Assembly: GCF_000376105.1 (NCBI RefSeq)
Contig: NZ_AQWM01000013.1
Span: 1-64,000 of the forward strand
Length of the DNA: 64,000 nucleotides
DNA from: Asticcacaulis benevestitus DSM 16100 = ATCC BAA-896
GTDB lineage: Bacteria; Pseudomonadota; Alphaproteobacteria; Caulobacterales; Caulobacteraceae
Direction: 5' to 3'
Notes under the pieces: generated by a model
What the model was told of the DNA's origin: nothing
The model's database searches: none
What the model saw: the letters and a program-made list of their open reading frames with translations, nothing else
In this document: piece after piece, positions 1 to 7,593 of the stretch
Position numbering within the stretch: position 1 is the stretch's first letter
Layout: each line of letters begins with the position of its first letter
Made by a program: the position numbers and the translations under genes

Positions 1-185
1 ATCTTGGCGTCGCGAACCGTCACCGCCAGTTTCAAATCTTCAAGGGTACGAGATTGTTCTTCAATGACCTTCGCTTGCGAACCTACCTCCGTCTGGAGTC
101 GCTCAACCTGCCCCAAAAGTGTCGCAACAACACTGCGCAAACCCGCCAGGGAAAAATCGTCATTCGATTCAGTCGATGGAGCCAT
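1..185 (-). CDS. N-terminal fragment, probable IS66-type transposase (TnpC) or similar coiled-coil protein
   Basis: Reading leftwards from an ATG at 183-185, an open frame runs off the window edge. The roughly 61 visible residues form a heptad-like coiled coil (LLGQVERLQTEVGSQ, then EEQSRTLEDLKLAV). IS66-family TnpC transposases commonly begin with such a leucine-zipper-like segment before the DDE domain. A GGAG-like ribosome site lies just upstream. No tnpA or tnpB is visible to the right, so if this is IS66 it is either a variant without them or a truncated copy. Another coiled-coil protein cannot be excluded because the catalytic part lies outside the window. Confidence 0.4.
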   Translation of the reverse strand, partial: MAPSTESNDDFSLAGLRSVVATLLGQVERLQTEVGSQAKVIEEQSRTLEDLKLAVTVRDAK

Positions 186-660
186 CTCCAGTTTGAATCA
201 TAACCGCGAGTCCCTGCCAAGCCCCCTTGCACGCCAATTTGCCCCGGTTACCACAAGACACAATAACCCCCTGTCAACGCCGACATTTTCCCCATCCATA
301 TAATACCCACCCTAAAGCCCACAGGACCACTAAATAGCCAGCGATGCAATTACAAGATGAATTTTATGACAATCGCGTCACAAACGTGACGTCGGAATTG
401 ATGCTGGCTCAAATATCGCGGCCCTCCATGTTGTAGACTTAACAGATCTATTGAAATGACGGCCTGCTAAATAGAAGGGATTGAGCAGTGATCACGCCTG
501 GGTGCAAGACGGAGACCAAGTCTTAAGCGTTCCTCCAGTTAAACCGTGTTAAGCCTACCCCCCCATAGCCGTAAAATTCCACACAGCTTCTGGCAGATCA
601 CCTTTCAGCAAGTCAGATTTTCGAACCACACCCGCGGCCTGATGAAGACCTTCAGTTTGA
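186..660. other. Non-coding gap between transposon remnants
   Basis: No convincing gene is seen here. The stretch contains a small hairpin (CGTCAC, 4-base loop, GTGACG at 376-391) and AT-rich patches. Its position between an IS66-like fragment and an IS30 fragment suggests debris from past insertions. Confidence 0.4.
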
Positions 661-880
661 TTGTGCTTCTTGGGAAGGTCGGTTCCTTCGAAACCAATGT
701 TCGATCTTGCAAGGTCCGGCATTTTCTCCATCATTGAACTCGCAAGGATGTTAGGCCGACATCGTTCGACCGCTTATAGAGAAATCAGCCGGAACTTTTA
801 TAACGACTTATACGCTGAATTCCGTGGCTGGTTTCCAACCACCGCCGGCATGCGCGCGCGTCGTCGACGCTGTAAGACTT
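661..880 (+). pseudogene. IS30-family transposase remnant
   Basis: From about 733 the frame encodes IELARMLGRHRSTAYREISR followed by NFYNDLYAEF and an Arg-rich stretch. This is the N-terminal helix-turn-helix pattern of IS30-family transposases, where LGR.RST.YRE..RN is followed by Y, A and R-rich helices. The similarity stops near 880, and the DDE catalytic domain and left end are missing, so it is a broken fragment. Nothing suggests it is expressed. Confidence 0.6.
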
Positions 881-932
881 CAGCAGGTCCTCCAGAACGT
901 CTTACCAGCGAACCGCGCGGTTTGCCTCAACG

Positions 933-2276
933 TCAGACCTTGACATCCTCATTATCGATCATGGTTCGTAGCATGACGGCCGCCCCGCACTGCTTCGATA
1001 TGGCCTGCGGGTCGTAGAGCCCGTCCCTGACGAACTTGCCCTTTGTATAGTGGTTAGAGAAACTCCACAGGTAGGGCGAGTTGATGTTGCGGGCATAATA
1101 GCCGAAGCCGTTATAGCCTTCGAAACGATGCAAGGTTTTGGGCAGGGACCAGTCCGGCTGGTGGGCGTGTTTCTGATAGGTCAGGGCGTCGACGGCGCTG
1201 GACACCCAGTCGCTGGGCGGATTCCAGACGGGCGGACGCCCGTTCGGAACCTGCACCGTCCTGGCCGTCAGCGGATCGCCGTTGTGGAGGTGGGCCTTGA
1301 AATTGAAGCTGCCTTCCAGCCCATGGACGATACCGACGAACCACCAGGGCACGCCGGTCTGGGCCGCGACCTCTTCGTAACGCGGCCTGAACTGCAGCAG
1401 CTTCGTGCGGTGCCAAGCGACCTCACCGGCGCGCTCCGGCCGGACCTTCATGGAGTCGAACAGATTAATATAGCCGGCCTTGAGCTGATCATAGCCCGGC
1501 TTGACCGCTTCCAGCGCATTGTCCTCCGGCGCCGTCTGTGCCCGCTGTTCGGCGACATAAAGGTCGAGCAGGGTGTCGATTTCCGCCTGCGCGTCGATTA
1601 GTCGCGTCAGAAGCGAGGCCTCGCGACGCCCTTCCCCGATCGTGTTGAGCGCATTGGCGATCAGGATTTCTTCGTCCACCTCAGCCGTTGTGTCGATGCT
1701 TTCCAGGCTTTCGTGGCTGCCGGCGTCGAGGTTCCAAGCCGCAACATCGTCATACCGCGACGCCTCGGGCCTGACAGACAGGTGAAGGTGGTGGTTGTGC
1801 GGATTGGCGCCCGTATAGGCGCGCCAGGTCCAGGCCGGCGTGCTGCCGATGGCGGAAGCGCTGCAGATGCGGCGGTTCCAGATGATGTACTTGATGCGCG
1901 GATCGCTGCCCGCCACAAGCGTCCTGGCCAACCAGTTGCCGTCGATGCCCTTCGCCAGATCATGCGAGACATCCATGGCCGTCACCACGCCCTTGCCGGC
2001 GGAATCGACGACCCAAGGATTGTGGTCCGAACTGCGCGTCGCGTGGGCGGCATCGCCGATCGTGCCGTCGCTGGCCTTGGACCGCGACTGAAACCGCGCG
2101 TTGATCTGACTGCGCAATTGCTCAAGGCTGCGCGCCAGCCGCCACGACCGCACGGTTTCCAAAGCGTCCTGCACGGCCTCGCTGCCGCCGCAATCGGTCG
2201 GATCGGCATGACCGTCCTCGTCCGTGACCACCGGCTCTTCATGAATGACGTCTTGAACGTTGTCTGGCGAGACCAT
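933..2276 (-). CDS. Bifunctional peptidoglycan hydrolase: M15-like peptidase domain plus lysozyme-family domain
   Basis: This 447-residue protein has two domains. Residues about 60-175 look like a D-Ala-D-Ala carboxypeptidase/VanY-like M15 region, with metal-ligand type motifs SSDHN..., AMDVSHD and HNHHLHLSVR. Residues about 285-440 match the lysozyme-family proteins that carry VHGLEGSFNFKAHLHNGDPL, where the Glu is the likely glycosidase residue. The combination resembles a phage endolysin or predatory hydrolase cutting both peptide and glycan bonds. No signal peptide is visible, so it needs an export route, a holin or a lytic context. It lies divergent to the protease/nuclease operon, with 270 bases between them. 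A GGGGGG ribosome site precedes the ATG. The family assignments are firm for the lysozyme half and fair for the M15 half. Confidence 0.75.
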   Translation of the reverse strand: MVSPDNVQDVIHEEPVVTDEDGHADPTDCGGSEAVQDALETVRSWRLARSLEQLRSQINARFQSRSKASDGTIGDAAHATRSSDHNPWVVDSAGKGVVTAMDVSHDLAKGIDGNWLARTLVAGSDPRIKYIIWNRRICSASAIGSTPAWTWRAYTGANPHNHHLHLSVRPEASRYDDVAAWNLDAGSHESLESIDTTAEVDEEILIANALNTIGEGRREASLLTRLIDAQAEIDTLLDLYVAEQRAQTAPEDNALEAVKPGYDQLKAGYINLFDSMKVRPERAGEVAWHRTKLLQFRPRYEEVAAQTGVPWWFVGIVHGLEGSFNFKAHLHNGDPLTARTVQVPNGRPPVWNPPSDWVSSAVDALTYQKHAHQPDWSLPKTLHRFEGYNGFGYYARNINSPYLWSFSNHYTKGKFVRDGLYDPQAISKQCGAAVMLRTMIDNEDVKV

Positions 2277-2365
2277 ACTGCAGGACCCCCCTCGTGGCTG
2301 TGTTGTGAATGGGATGAGACGGAGTCGGAGTCGCTTCCGTCAGAACTCGGAAACACGGACAAATT

Positions 2366-2378
2366 GTTGGACTAACCG
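2366..2378. repeat. Left copy of 13-base direct repeat flanking the protease operon
   Basis: GTTGGACTAACCG occurs here and again at 11153-11165, and GGACAAATTG sits beside both copies. A 13-base match alone is not significant in 64 kb. The position on both sides of the operon is what makes it worth recording as a possible insertion scar. Confidence 0.25.
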
Positions 2379-2405
2379 GCAGATGCTTAACATGATCCAT
2401 TGCGT

Positions 2406-2426
2406 CATACAACCATTTGGTGTATG
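2406..2426. promoter_or_regulatory. Imperfect palindrome in divergent promoter region (candidate operator)
   Basis: CATACA at 2406-2411 and TGTATG at 2421-2426 are perfect inverted 6-base arms. The inner bases (ACC...GG) extend the symmetry with one bulge. It lies between the divergent hydrolase and the trypsin/nuclease operon, about 120 bases before the latter start, where a repressor site would be expected. No binding protein can be assigned. Confidence 0.3.
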
Positions 2427-2546
2427 TCTGAGAAAAATTCCCTCCGCTAGGGACCAGGACGGCCTGCCAGGGCCCCGGACGATTGTACCGCATTGTTGTA
2501 AAACCGAATTTTCCGTTTGGAGGCGAAAACGCCTTAGGGGGACATT

Positions 2547-4664
2547 ATGGACCAAAGACAAATTCAGGCCCTGTCGTTTCTGAGCGGGATCCTGCCGAAG
2601 ACGGCTGCGCTGGAAAATGGAGGTCTGGAATCCCTTTCCGCTTCGGGCGCCGAAACAGAGATCGCACCCGCCGGATACGTGCCGGACGACCTGAAACCGC
2701 TTGTGCAAAAGACGGTGGAGAAGATTGCCGCCCGGCGCCCGCTCGAAGCCGCGGAGACCTTCGCACTCGAGGCGATCATCATCCCCGACAAGCGCCCCGT
2801 TCTGGATGTCCTGGCTGGAAACACCTTCGCCACCGATCATCCCTTGTGGAAGCACCTGCTCGACGACGCCCCACGTAACATCATCAGGCAGGCCATACCC
2901 GCCGTCGGACGGGTCGAACTGCCCGGCCATCCGGCGCTGCCCTACGGCGGGACGGCCTTTGTCGCCGGCCCCGGCCTGATCATGACCAACCGCCATGTCG
3001 CCGAGATTTTCGCCAACGGCCTGGGCCTGCGCGACCTGGCGTTCAAGCCCGGCCTGAAAAGCGACATCGACCTCGAAAAGCGTGTCGACGGGGGGACCGT
3101 GCGGCTGGAGGTCGTCCAGGTGGTCATGATCCACCCCTATTGGGACATGGCCCTGCTCCGGGTCGAAGACCTTCCAGACACGATCGCGCCCCTGCGCCTG
3201 GAGGTCACACCACCTTCCGGCGTCTTCGATGTCGTCGCCATCGGCTACCCGGCCTTCGATCCGCGTAACGACGCCCAAGTGCAGAACCAGGTATTTCGCG
3301 GCATCTACAACGTCAAACGGCTGATGCCGGGCAAGTTTACCGGACGCCGCGAGACCAACAGCTTCGGCAAGACGGTCAATGCCGGCACCCACGACCCCTC
3401 CACCCTAGGGGGCGCATCGGGCTCGGCGGTCCTTTCCGTCGGGCAGGGCACCGTGGCGGCGCTGCATTTCGGCGGGCTTTACCTGGACACCAATTTCGGC
3501 GTCCCGGCCTTCGAACTGGCACGTGACGGCCGTGTCATCGATGCCGGAGTCGCCTTCGCCGGAACGCCCCAGCGCCAGCCCGGCCCCTGGGACGACTATT
3601 GGGCGGACACAGAAACACCGGCACAGAGCCGTGTCTATCCCTCACCCGCGCCACAGCGTGAACCGACGGCGAACCGGGTGTCAGTGACGATCCCCGTGAC
3701 CGTGACGGTCGACATAGGTTCGCCCGGCTCAGCCCCCGTCACGGCGACGGCGACGGCACGTCCACCGCTGGGCCCGCCGGACAACCTGGTCCCCGTCGAG
3801 GCGCCGGCCGAGGATTATCGCACCCGGCGCGGCTATGTCCCGGAGTTCCTTGGTCCGGAGGTGCCGCTGCCGAAGGTCGGGGCCACGCACGATATCTTGA
3901 GCTACGACAATGGTGGCCTGCCCGACACCGAATTGCGGTACGAACACTTCAGTGTCGTCATGAGCCGAAGCCGACGTATGTGTATCCTCAGCGCTTGCAA
4001 CATCGACGGTGGCCGGTCGCGCAAGGCGCCCCGGGTTGGCTGGCGGCTGGACCCGCGCATTCCGTCCGCGCAACAGATCCTGAACGAGTGCTACGGCAAT
4101 CCGCCGCGTTTCAGCCGGGGCCACATGACCCGCCGAGAAGATCCGGTATGGGGTGACGATGCCGCCACATGGAACCGGGGCAATGCCGATTCCATGCATG
4201 TGACCAATACCGTTCCCCAGATGCAGGCGTTCAATTCCCCCATCTGGCTGGCGCTGGAGGACTACGCCCTGGGGCATGCCCGTGAGGACGCCATGAAGAT
4301 ATCGGTCTTTACCGGTCCCTATTTCGACAGCCAGGATCCCCCCATCTACGGCATCCGCATTCCGGTGAAGTTCTGGAAGGTGATAGCGTTCATTCACGAC
4401 CGGACCGGCAAGCTGTGCGCCACCGGTTACGAGATGAGCCAGAAGGACAGCCTGCCGTCGCCGGATACCGAATTCGTCTTTGGCGAATTCCATTCACCGC
4501 AACAGGCCATCGCCACCCAGACCTCCATCCGCGCCATCGAGGCCCGCGGCGGGATTTCCTTCGGCGGCCTGGCCGATGTGGACGCCAAATCGTCCACCAC
4601 TGAAGCCTCCTGGGGCGGTACGGATATCCGGCTGGATCAGCTGGAACAAATACGTTTTCTTTGA
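2547..4664 (+). CDS. Trypsin-like serine protease fused to DNA/RNA non-specific endonuclease
   Basis: This 705-residue protein has an N-terminal trypsin-fold protease (about 125-345). It retains a triad: His150 in MTNRHVAE, Asp200 in YWDMALL and Ser291 in GGASGS. A Pro/Thr-rich linker (about 355-420) leads to a C-terminal EndoG/NucA-type beta-beta-alpha-metal nuclease (about 440-690). Its motif is SRGHM with His526 as general base, where the canonical form is DRGH, and NTVPQMQ with Asn554 as metal ligand. Residues 1-110 are helical and unassigned. There is no signal peptide, so it probably acts in the cytoplasm. It is the first gene of a six-gene operon and has a GGGGGA ribosome site. Inference: the protease may release or be controlled together with a toxic nuclease, as in EAD-trypsin conflict systems. 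Confidence 0.85.
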   Translation: MDQRQIQALSFLSGILPKTAALENGGLESLSASGAETEIAPAGYVPDDLKPLVQKTVEKIAARRPLEAAETFALEAIIIPDKRPVLDVLAGNTFATDHPLWKHLLDDAPRNIIRQAIPAVGRVELPGHPALPYGGTAFVAGPGLIMTNRHVAEIFANGLGLRDLAFKPGLKSDIDLEKRVDGGTVRLEVVQVVMIHPYWDMALLRVEDLPDTIAPLRLEVTPPSGVFDVVAIGYPAFDPRNDAQVQNQVFRGIYNVKRLMPGKFTGRRETNSFGKTVNAGTHDPSTLGGASGSAVLSVGQGTVAALHFGGLYLDTNFGVPAFELARDGRVIDAGVAFAGTPQRQPGPWDDYWADTETPAQSRVYPSPAPQREPTANRVSVTIPVTVTVDIGSPGSAPVTATATARPPLGPPDNLVPVEAPAEDYRTRRGYVPEFLGPEVPLPKVGATHDILSYDNGGLPDTELRYEHFSVVMSRSRRMCILSACNIDGGRSRKAPRVGWRLDPRIPSAQQILNECYGNPPRFSRGHMTRREDPVWGDDAATWNRGNADSMHVTNTVPQMQAFNSPIWLALEDYALGHAREDAMKISVFTGPYFDSQDPPIYGIRIPVKFWKVIAFIHDRTGKLCATGYEMSQKDSLPSPDTEFVFGEFHSPQQAIATQTSIRAIEARGGISFGGLADVDAKSSTTEASWGGTDIRLDQLEQIRFL

Positions 4665-4694
4665 TTCACACTGATTTTCGGGGAACAAACTGCG

Positions 4695-5444
4695 ATGGTC
4701 TACAATCCATTTTCCTTTATCGAATCGGCCGATGTCGGCGCAATTGCCCTCGAGGGCCTGGAAGCGGCGGAGGCGCCCAAACTCGATCTCAGCACGTTAC
4801 CTGATGTCGTCGTTTCGAGCACCACGCTGATCGACTTCTCGGCGACGCCGAATGTCGTCCTGCGCGCGTCGGTCTCGCTGGCCCTGCTCTACGCCAGCCG
4901 CGTGGCAACTCGCGCCATGAAGCCGGAAGACGACGAGGACGACTGGCTGGCGCGTTACAACCAGGCGCTTTCCGAAATCGGCTTCCGGGTCAGCGGCTAT
5001 GCCGTGGCGCATTCCACGTTCAAGAAGAAGAACGTCGCCGTGCACAAGGCGATCATTCCCTTCCTGACCATAGCGTTCGGCGGCGCCGCCGTCGGGCCGA
5101 TCATCCTGCAGGCGCTCAAGAATTTGCAGGAGATGGATGCGGACGCGCCGTGGATCACCCTGTTCGACCGCGAAAGCCGCCGGTTCAACGTGAATGAGAT
5201 GCACTTCGCCGCCGTCAGCAGCAACGACACCGAAACCACGATCCGCTATGCGGTGGCCCGGTTGAACGTCGAGTCAAGCGAGGTGCGGATCCTGTTCTTC
5301 AAGATTTCCGATGTCAGCGCCGAGTTCGAAAGCGCCACGACCACCATGACCTGCGACAACGGCCTCCTGGCCGCGCTCGAGCCGAAGCTGAAGGCCAAGC
5401 TGATCAGCCAGATCGACGACAGGATCAGCGGCGCCGAAGTCTGA
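4695..5444 (+). CDS. Conserved operon protein of unknown function (249 aa)
   Basis: I do not recognise this family. The protein has a central helical region with a hydrophobic, glycine/alanine-rich stretch (about 118-142, FLTIAFGGAAVGPIILQAL) that could be a membrane or buried helix. Before it lies a WLARYNQALSEIGF segment; after it comes a beta-rich half (about 160-230). It starts 30 bases after the protease-nuclease stop and is followed 20 bases later by the first EAD1-trypsin gene. It therefore belongs to the same transcript. It could be a substrate, inhibitor or pore-forming partner of the proteases; that is a guess from context only. Confidence 0.6.
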   Translation: MVYNPFSFIESADVGAIALEGLEAAEAPKLDLSTLPDVVVSSTTLIDFSATPNVVLRASVSLALLYASRVATRAMKPEDDEDDWLARYNQALSEIGFRVSGYAVAHSTFKKKNVAVHKAIIPFLTIAFGGAAVGPIILQALKNLQEMDADAPWITLFDRESRRFNVNEMHFAAVSSNDTETTIRYAVARLNVESSEVRILFFKISDVSAEFESATTTMTCDNGLLAALEPKLKAKLISQIDDRISGAEV

Positions 5445-5464
5445 AGCCGGCGGAAAGGGACAAG

Positions 5465-6550
5465 ATGAACGACGTAACCAATCTGTTCGCCAAAGAAGAC
5501 GAAGTCGACGACGCTACCCGCGAAGCCATCGGGGATGCGATCCGCAAGGCTTATCCCAACCGGGATTTCTTCTACATGCGGCTCCACAACAAATGGGGCG
5601 TGGATGTCGAAGACGATGTCACCTCGCTTGACAATCCCGGCGGCGTCGTGATGGCACGGATCGTCCAGTACGCCCGGGCGAACGGGCGCCAGCTTGATCT
5701 GCTGGCCCTGGCCTGGGCGGATGTCCCTGGCAACCCGGCGCTCAAGGCCTTGGCCAATAACTGGCTGACTCCACCGGAGGCGGCTCTGGCCAAATACGCC
5801 CCGCCTCCGTTAGCCGCGCCACCGCCACAGGTGCGCCCGACGCTGGAAAAACTCGTGGCCAAGCGGTCGCGCCTGATCAACCTCCAGGCCTTTCAACAAC
5901 GCCTGGCCGGCCTTTCCGGCGCGCTGTGCCGAATTCAAGCCGCGGGCATCAAGGGGACGGGCTTCCTGATCGGGCGACACACCGTCCTGACCAATTATCA
6001 CGTTGTGAAGGCCGCGATCGCAGCCGACACGCAGGGCGATCAGATTTTCTGCGAATTCGACTATTACGACGCCAACATTCGCACCGTGCTGTTCAACGGC
6101 GCGATGGGTATTGACTGGCTGGACCTCAACAGTCCCTATTCCGAAAGCGACCTCACTGGCAAGGGCGTACCGGGGCCGGACGAACTGGACTTCGCTTTGA
6201 TCACCCTCAGCCAGGACGTTGAGCCGGCACGGCGGCCGGTGACATGGCCAACCCTTCCACCGGTGGTTTCCCAGCGCGACTTTGTCCTTATCTGCCAGCA
6301 TCCAGGCGGCGAGCCGGCCAAACTGGCCATGGGCGAGGTGCTGGATTATCCCGGCGGCCTGCGCTACCGCTACGACGTGACCACAGAAAGTGGCAGTTCC
6401 GGCTCACCGGTTTTCGACGTCGACCTCAATCTCGTGGCCCTGCACCACGCCGCCGATCCCACATTGTTTCCGCAGTATAACCAAGGCGTGCCGATCGCCC
6501 GGATCATGGCGGCGTTGAAGGCGGCCAAAATCGATCCGGCGACTCTATAG
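5465..6550 (+). CDS. EAD1 domain-trypsin-like serine protease
   Basis: Residues about 15-90 fit effector-associated domain 1, a small helical death-like adaptor (AIRKAYPN..., NKWGVDV, VQYARANGR..DLLALAW). EADs were described in bacterial conflict systems as homotypic adaptors that bring effectors to sensors. Residues about 150-355 form a trypsin fold with an intact triad: His179 in LTNYHVV, Asp242 in ELDFALI and Ser312 in GSSGSP. It has no signal peptide. It is followed 11 bases later by a paralogue with the same architecture but a ruined active site. The likely role is a protease recruited through EAD1-EAD1 contact. Confidence 0.8.
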   Translation: MNDVTNLFAKEDEVDDATREAIGDAIRKAYPNRDFFYMRLHNKWGVDVEDDVTSLDNPGGVVMARIVQYARANGRQLDLLALAWADVPGNPALKALANNWLTPPEAALAKYAPPPLAAPPPQVRPTLEKLVAKRSRLINLQAFQQRLAGLSGALCRIQAAGIKGTGFLIGRHTVLTNYHVVKAAIAADTQGDQIFCEFDYYDANIRTVLFNGAMGIDWLDLNSPYSESDLTGKGVPGPDELDFALITLSQDVEPARRPVTWPTLPPVVSQRDFVLICQHPGGEPAKLAMGEVLDYPGGLRYRYDVTTESGSSGSPVFDVDLNLVALHHAADPTLFPQYNQGVPIARIMAALKAAKIDPATL

Positions 6551-6561
6551 GAAACGGGTTC

Positions 6562-7590
6562 ATGTCCGATACCGTTGCCCCCAAGACCATGACCCAGAAA
6601 GACCTGACCGCGATCAAGGAGGCTTTGGTGACAGCCTATCCGGACAAACTGGGGCTCTACAACCTGCTGCTCAATTCCTGGGGCGTGCGCGTGTCGGACT
6701 ATGTCAATACGGTGCAGCCCGGAGTTCTCGCGGTTGACGATCTGGTCGAATGGGCGAACGCTCAAGGACGGTCGCACGACCTCCTCTCCCTGACCTGGAA
6801 AGAAAAGCAAAACGAAGTCGAGCCCCTGCAAACCGTGGCGGCACGACTGCTGGGCTTCTCCTCCAAAATACCTCCAGCCTGGGACCAATCGCGACAGCGC
6901 GGTCCCGCGATCGGCGACATGCAGAGCGCCATTTGCCGGGTATTGGTCAACGACAAGCCGCGCGCAACCGGGTTTCTGATTTCGAAAGACCTTGTCCTGA
7001 CAACCTATTCCGCGGTGAACGACCTGGTTGCCAACGAAGCCGGCGGTGAAGCAATTCACCTGCATTTCCAGGGCTACGGCAGTCTGCCGGGGGTGACAGT
7101 GAATGCCGCTGCCGGGTCCGGCTGGCTGGTGGCCTACCGAAAATACGCGGTGTCAGACACCGATTGGTTGTATGAAGGGGAGGACCAATCCGCGACCGAG
7201 GCTTTGGACTTCGCGCTTATCCGGCTGGCCGGTCCCGCTCCCAACGGTCGGGCGGTGCTGCCCCTGCCCGACCCGGTTCCGATTGCCGCCGTCGGGGACG
7301 ATGTCTTCATCCTGCAACATCCCGAGGGGCGCCAACTGGAGGTTTCACCTGGAAAACTGACCGCCTATTCCCTCGAAGGCACTCGTGTCCACTATAGTGC
7401 GAGAACGCTACCGGGCAGTGCAGGTTCGCCAGTCCTGACAGCCGATGGCGGATTGATCGCCCTGCACCACGTCGCCCGGTATGGGATTTCGCCGTCGAAT
7501 CTGGCCGACCAAACGGTCGGCCGGGGCGTGCCGATCTGGCGTATCCGGGCGGCGCTTGCCGAATCCGGCATCGATCTCGGAGCGCTCTGA
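6562..7590 (+). CDS. EAD1 domain-trypsin-like pseudoprotease
   Basis: This 342-residue paralogue of the preceding gene has an EAD1-like N-terminus (about 10-85: KEALVTAYPD, NSWGVRV, EWANAQGRSHDLLSL) and a trypsin fold (about 118-340). Aligned on the neighbour, the catalytic His becomes Ser150 (VLTTYSAV against VLTNYHVV). The nucleophile Ser becomes Ala287 (GSAGSP against GSSGSP). The Asp (LDFALI) remains. It cannot work as a classical serine protease, so it is presumably a regulatory, decoy or substrate-binding partner. The reading frame is intact and well conserved, which argues for a selected function rather than decay. It ends 3 bases before the next gene. Confidence 0.8.
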   Translation: MSDTVAPKTMTQKDLTAIKEALVTAYPDKLGLYNLLLNSWGVRVSDYVNTVQPGVLAVDDLVEWANAQGRSHDLLSLTWKEKQNEVEPLQTVAARLLGFSSKIPPAWDQSRQRGPAIGDMQSAICRVLVNDKPRATGFLISKDLVLTTYSAVNDLVANEAGGEAIHLHFQGYGSLPGVTVNAAAGSGWLVAYRKYAVSDTDWLYEGEDQSATEALDFALIRLAGPAPNGRAVLPLPDPVPIAAVGDDVFILQHPEGRQLEVSPGKLTAYSLEGTRVHYSARTLPGSAGSPVLTADGGLIALHHVARYGISPSNLADQTVGRGVPIWRIRAALAESGIDLGAL

Positions 7591-7593
7591 ACC

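Noticed and set aside
4-303. 99-codon plus-strand open frame at the left edge
   Set aside because: It is antisense to the coiled-coil transposase-like frame, has no family pattern and continues into non-coding sequence.
2340-3392. 350-codon minus-strand open frame opposite the trypsin-nuclease gene
   Set aside because: It is a long shadow in GC-rich DNA; the plus strand carries clear protease and nuclease motifs here.
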